Shown here piece after piece: positions 5,786 through 7,438 of a DNA stretch of 7,438 bases. The stretch is from an uncultured Parabacteroides sp. (GTDB lineage: Bacteria > Bacteroidota > Bacteroidia > Bacteroidales > Tannerellaceae): contig USAD01000140.1 of NCBI GenBank assembly GCA_900552415.1, positions 1 through 7,438 on the forward strand, read 5' to 3'. The translations under genes were made by a program, and so were the position numbers. The notes under the pieces were generated by a model. It saw only the letters and a program-made list of their open reading frames with translations, was not told where the DNA came from and made no database searches. How positions within the stretch are numbered: the first letter of the stretch is position 1; every line of letters begins with the position of its first letter.

Positions 5786-7438
5786 TCAAAACTTAAAGGT
5801 ATAGGAAACGGAGGGCACGCAAAAGAAAAGGATGGTTTTTTCCAATTCGGCCTTCCTCTTTCCATCAGGGCCAACAGATACCACGAATTCCGTCATAAAG
5901 GCATTCGGACTGGCATAAGCGTTATAAAGGCCGAACCCCCAAATTCCCTGCCGTCCCTTTCGCTTCGGGCGATACCAATTCAGGCTCAAGTCCAGGCGAT
6001 GATAAGGAGACAACTTATAATTGTTGCGCGAGGACAAGCCTTTATTGGCGTAAACCGGACTATTCCATGGGACACTGGCAGCTATCGAAGCGAACTGCGC
6101 CCCATCGCCTTTGATCACGACCGGTGAGAGATAACGATATTCCGACACACTGATCCGGTTGCCCGTAGCGAAAGTCCATGCCGCACTCAGTTCCAGCTTA
6201 GGCGAAAGCTTATGGGTCACGAGCAGGTTCACCTTATGGCGATTGTCGTAACGGAAAGGGAAACGGTCTCCCTTATTGACCGACCCATCGGGATAATAAC
6301 GATCGGTCCACGAAAGGGTATAACTGATCCAGCCGGTCGTCTTTCCCCGTTTCTTGCGGGCCATCCACTCGAAGCCATACGACTCGCCTTTACCAATGCC
6401 AACCCGTTCTTCCCAACCTCGATAATCCGCGCTCGGCGCCCAATTATCCTTATACTCAATGACGTTATTCATGAATTTGTAGAAGCTCTCCATCGAGAAA
6501 GCATAATCACGTCCAAAATCGTAGTAGAAGCCTAATTGCACCTGATGTGACGACATCGGCGGGATATCGTCCGTCACCGGAACCCAGATATCAGTTGGCT
6601 GGTTGACGTAAGTGTTCGAGAGTCGATGAACATATTGGTTCATCTTGTCGTAGGCGAGCTTGATGGAGAAATCGGGACGAACCCGGAAACGAGCCGACAG
6701 CCGGGGTTGCAGGGAATGATAATCACGCCCATCGACCCAGAACAGGGTATAACGCCCGCCCAGATTGACCCAAAGATAATCATCCACATGGATCTCGTCC
6801 TCGGCATGGAGCGACAACTCATGTCCACGGACTAAAGTCGATACCTCAGACCAACTGGCCTCATTGGTAGCGACCTGCTCCATCCGCTCACTGTTCTCCG
6901 GCCGGAACTGGTGATAGAGGTAATCGACACCAAAGCGCGCCCGATGGCGGGGCGATAGCGTCCAATCGAACGTGGCCCGAGTGCTCCAGTCTTCGATAGC
7001 CGAACGGTAATCCTGTGTTTCGGCATAAAGCTGCTTATCTCCACCCAGCAGGCGCTCATAATCCTGATAATCCTGCTTGATCCTCGATCGGAAACGGCTG
7101 TAGCCGGCCGTCATGTTGAGGAAAAGTGTCGGACTGATCACCTGGTTCCATCCCGCCGAGCCAACAAGATTACCCCAACGCCAAAGGAAAACATCCCGGG
7201 TGTCGGCCTCCTTGTTCTCATGGCCGAAGAGCAAGGCATCCTGTCCCATGTAGAAACTGGCGTAAATCCGGCTCCGGTCGGAAATGGCATGACTCACCTT
7301 TGTATTGATATCGAAAAAATAATAGCCGATCTTCTTCTTATTGTCGAGCCCCGTATTGATGATGCTCACGATCGGCTTCATCAACAGGTCCATCCATGAG
7401 CGACGCACCGAGACGTTGAAGGAGGAGCGCCCCTTGAC
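5786..7438 (-). CDS. TonB-dependent outer-membrane receptor, C-terminal part (5' end outside window)
   Basis: The reading frame is open to the right edge, so this is the last 550 residues of a longer protein. The first visible residues read VKGRSSFNVSVRRSWMDLL, which corresponds to the early barrel strands just after the plug domain in Bacteroidota receptors. The carboxypeptidase-regulatory-like domain and plug expected upstream are outside the window. The visible part is barrel throughout, with alternating aromatic strands such as RIYASFYMGQD, LWVNLGGRYTLF, FSMESFYKFMNNVIEY, YGFEWMARKK and WISYTLSW. It closes with VPSVSYTFKF, whose terminal Phe is the usual barrel-assembly signal. Such receptors use TonB-ExbBD energy to import large or scarce substrates; the substrate here is unknown. 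The gene lacks the SusC/SusD arrangement, since its partner is a DUF4249 lipoprotein rather than a SusD. A start at 7408 would be an artefact, because the codons before it continue the family sequence. Confidence 0.93.
   Translation of the reverse strand, partial: VKGRSSFNVSVRRSWMDLLMKPIVSIINTGLDNKKKIGYYFFDINTKVSHAISDRSRIYASFYMGQDALLFGHENKEADTRDVFLWRWGNLVGSAGWNQVISPTLFLNMTAGYSRFRSRIKQDYQDYERLLGGDKQLYAETQDYRSAIEDWSTRATFDWTLSPRHRARFGVDYLYHQFRPENSERMEQVATNEASWSEVSTLVRGHELSLHAEDEIHVDDYLWVNLGGRYTLFWVDGRDYHSLQPRLSARFRVRPDFSIKLAYDKMNQYVHRLSNTYVNQPTDIWVPVTDDIPPMSSHQVQLGFYYDFGRDYAFSMESFYKFMNNVIEYKDNWAPSADYRGWEERVGIGKGESYGFEWMARKKRGKTTGWISYTLSWTDRYYPDGSVNKGDRFPFRYDNRHKVNLLVTHKLSPKLELSAAWTFATGNRISVSEYRYLSPVVIKGDGAQFASIAASVPWNSPVYANKGLSSRNNYKLSPYHRLDLSLNWYRPKRKGRQGIWGFGLYNAYASPNAFMTEFVVSVGPDGKRKAELEKTILFFCVPSVSYTFKF

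Overview
The window comes from a member of the Bacteroidota, most likely order Bacteroidales. The signs are a TonB-dependent outer-membrane receptor followed by a DUF4249-type lipoprotein, signal peptides cut just before Gln, mostly absent Shine-Dalgarno sequences, and a match to the Bacteroides-type -7 promoter box (TAnnTTTG). A gut genus such as Parabacteroides would fit, but that is inference; no marker gene is present.

Layout. Positions 1-95 hold a 41-bp non-coding tandem repeat that runs off the left edge. A forward gene (190-2895) encodes a secreted S9/prolyl-oligopeptidase-type serine peptidase with a complete Ser-Asp-His triad. It ends in a strong hairpin followed by a T-run (2909-2979). 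A second forward gene (3027-3848) encodes an exported protein of unknown family that looks rich in beta strands. It has its own promoter-like box and an unusually good ribosome binding site. The rest is on the reverse strand. Read 5' to 3', it holds the C-terminal two thirds or so of a TonB-dependent receptor (7438-5786, cut by the right edge), a DUF4249 lipoprotein (5779-4694) 6 bp later, and a short-chain dehydrogenase/reductase (4603-3851) with its own promoter. The reductase and the unknown exported protein converge with only 2 bp between their stop codons.

How the genes may work together. The receptor and lipoprotein form a recognisable outer-membrane import pair, translated from one message, with an unknown substrate. 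The peptidase probably acts on peptides in the periplasm or at the envelope. It is separately transcribed and terminated, so a link to the import pair is not shown. The reductase is a cytoplasmic NAD(P)-dependent enzyme of unknown substrate.

There is no convincing sign of a mobile element, CRISPR array, defence system, tRNA or rRNA. No gap between genes exceeds about 190 bp. The most unusual signals are non-coding: the 41-bp repeat, the self-similar hairpin with a 9-nt period, and the leader and promoter architecture of the two middle genes. The several long antisense reading frames are codon-bias shadows.
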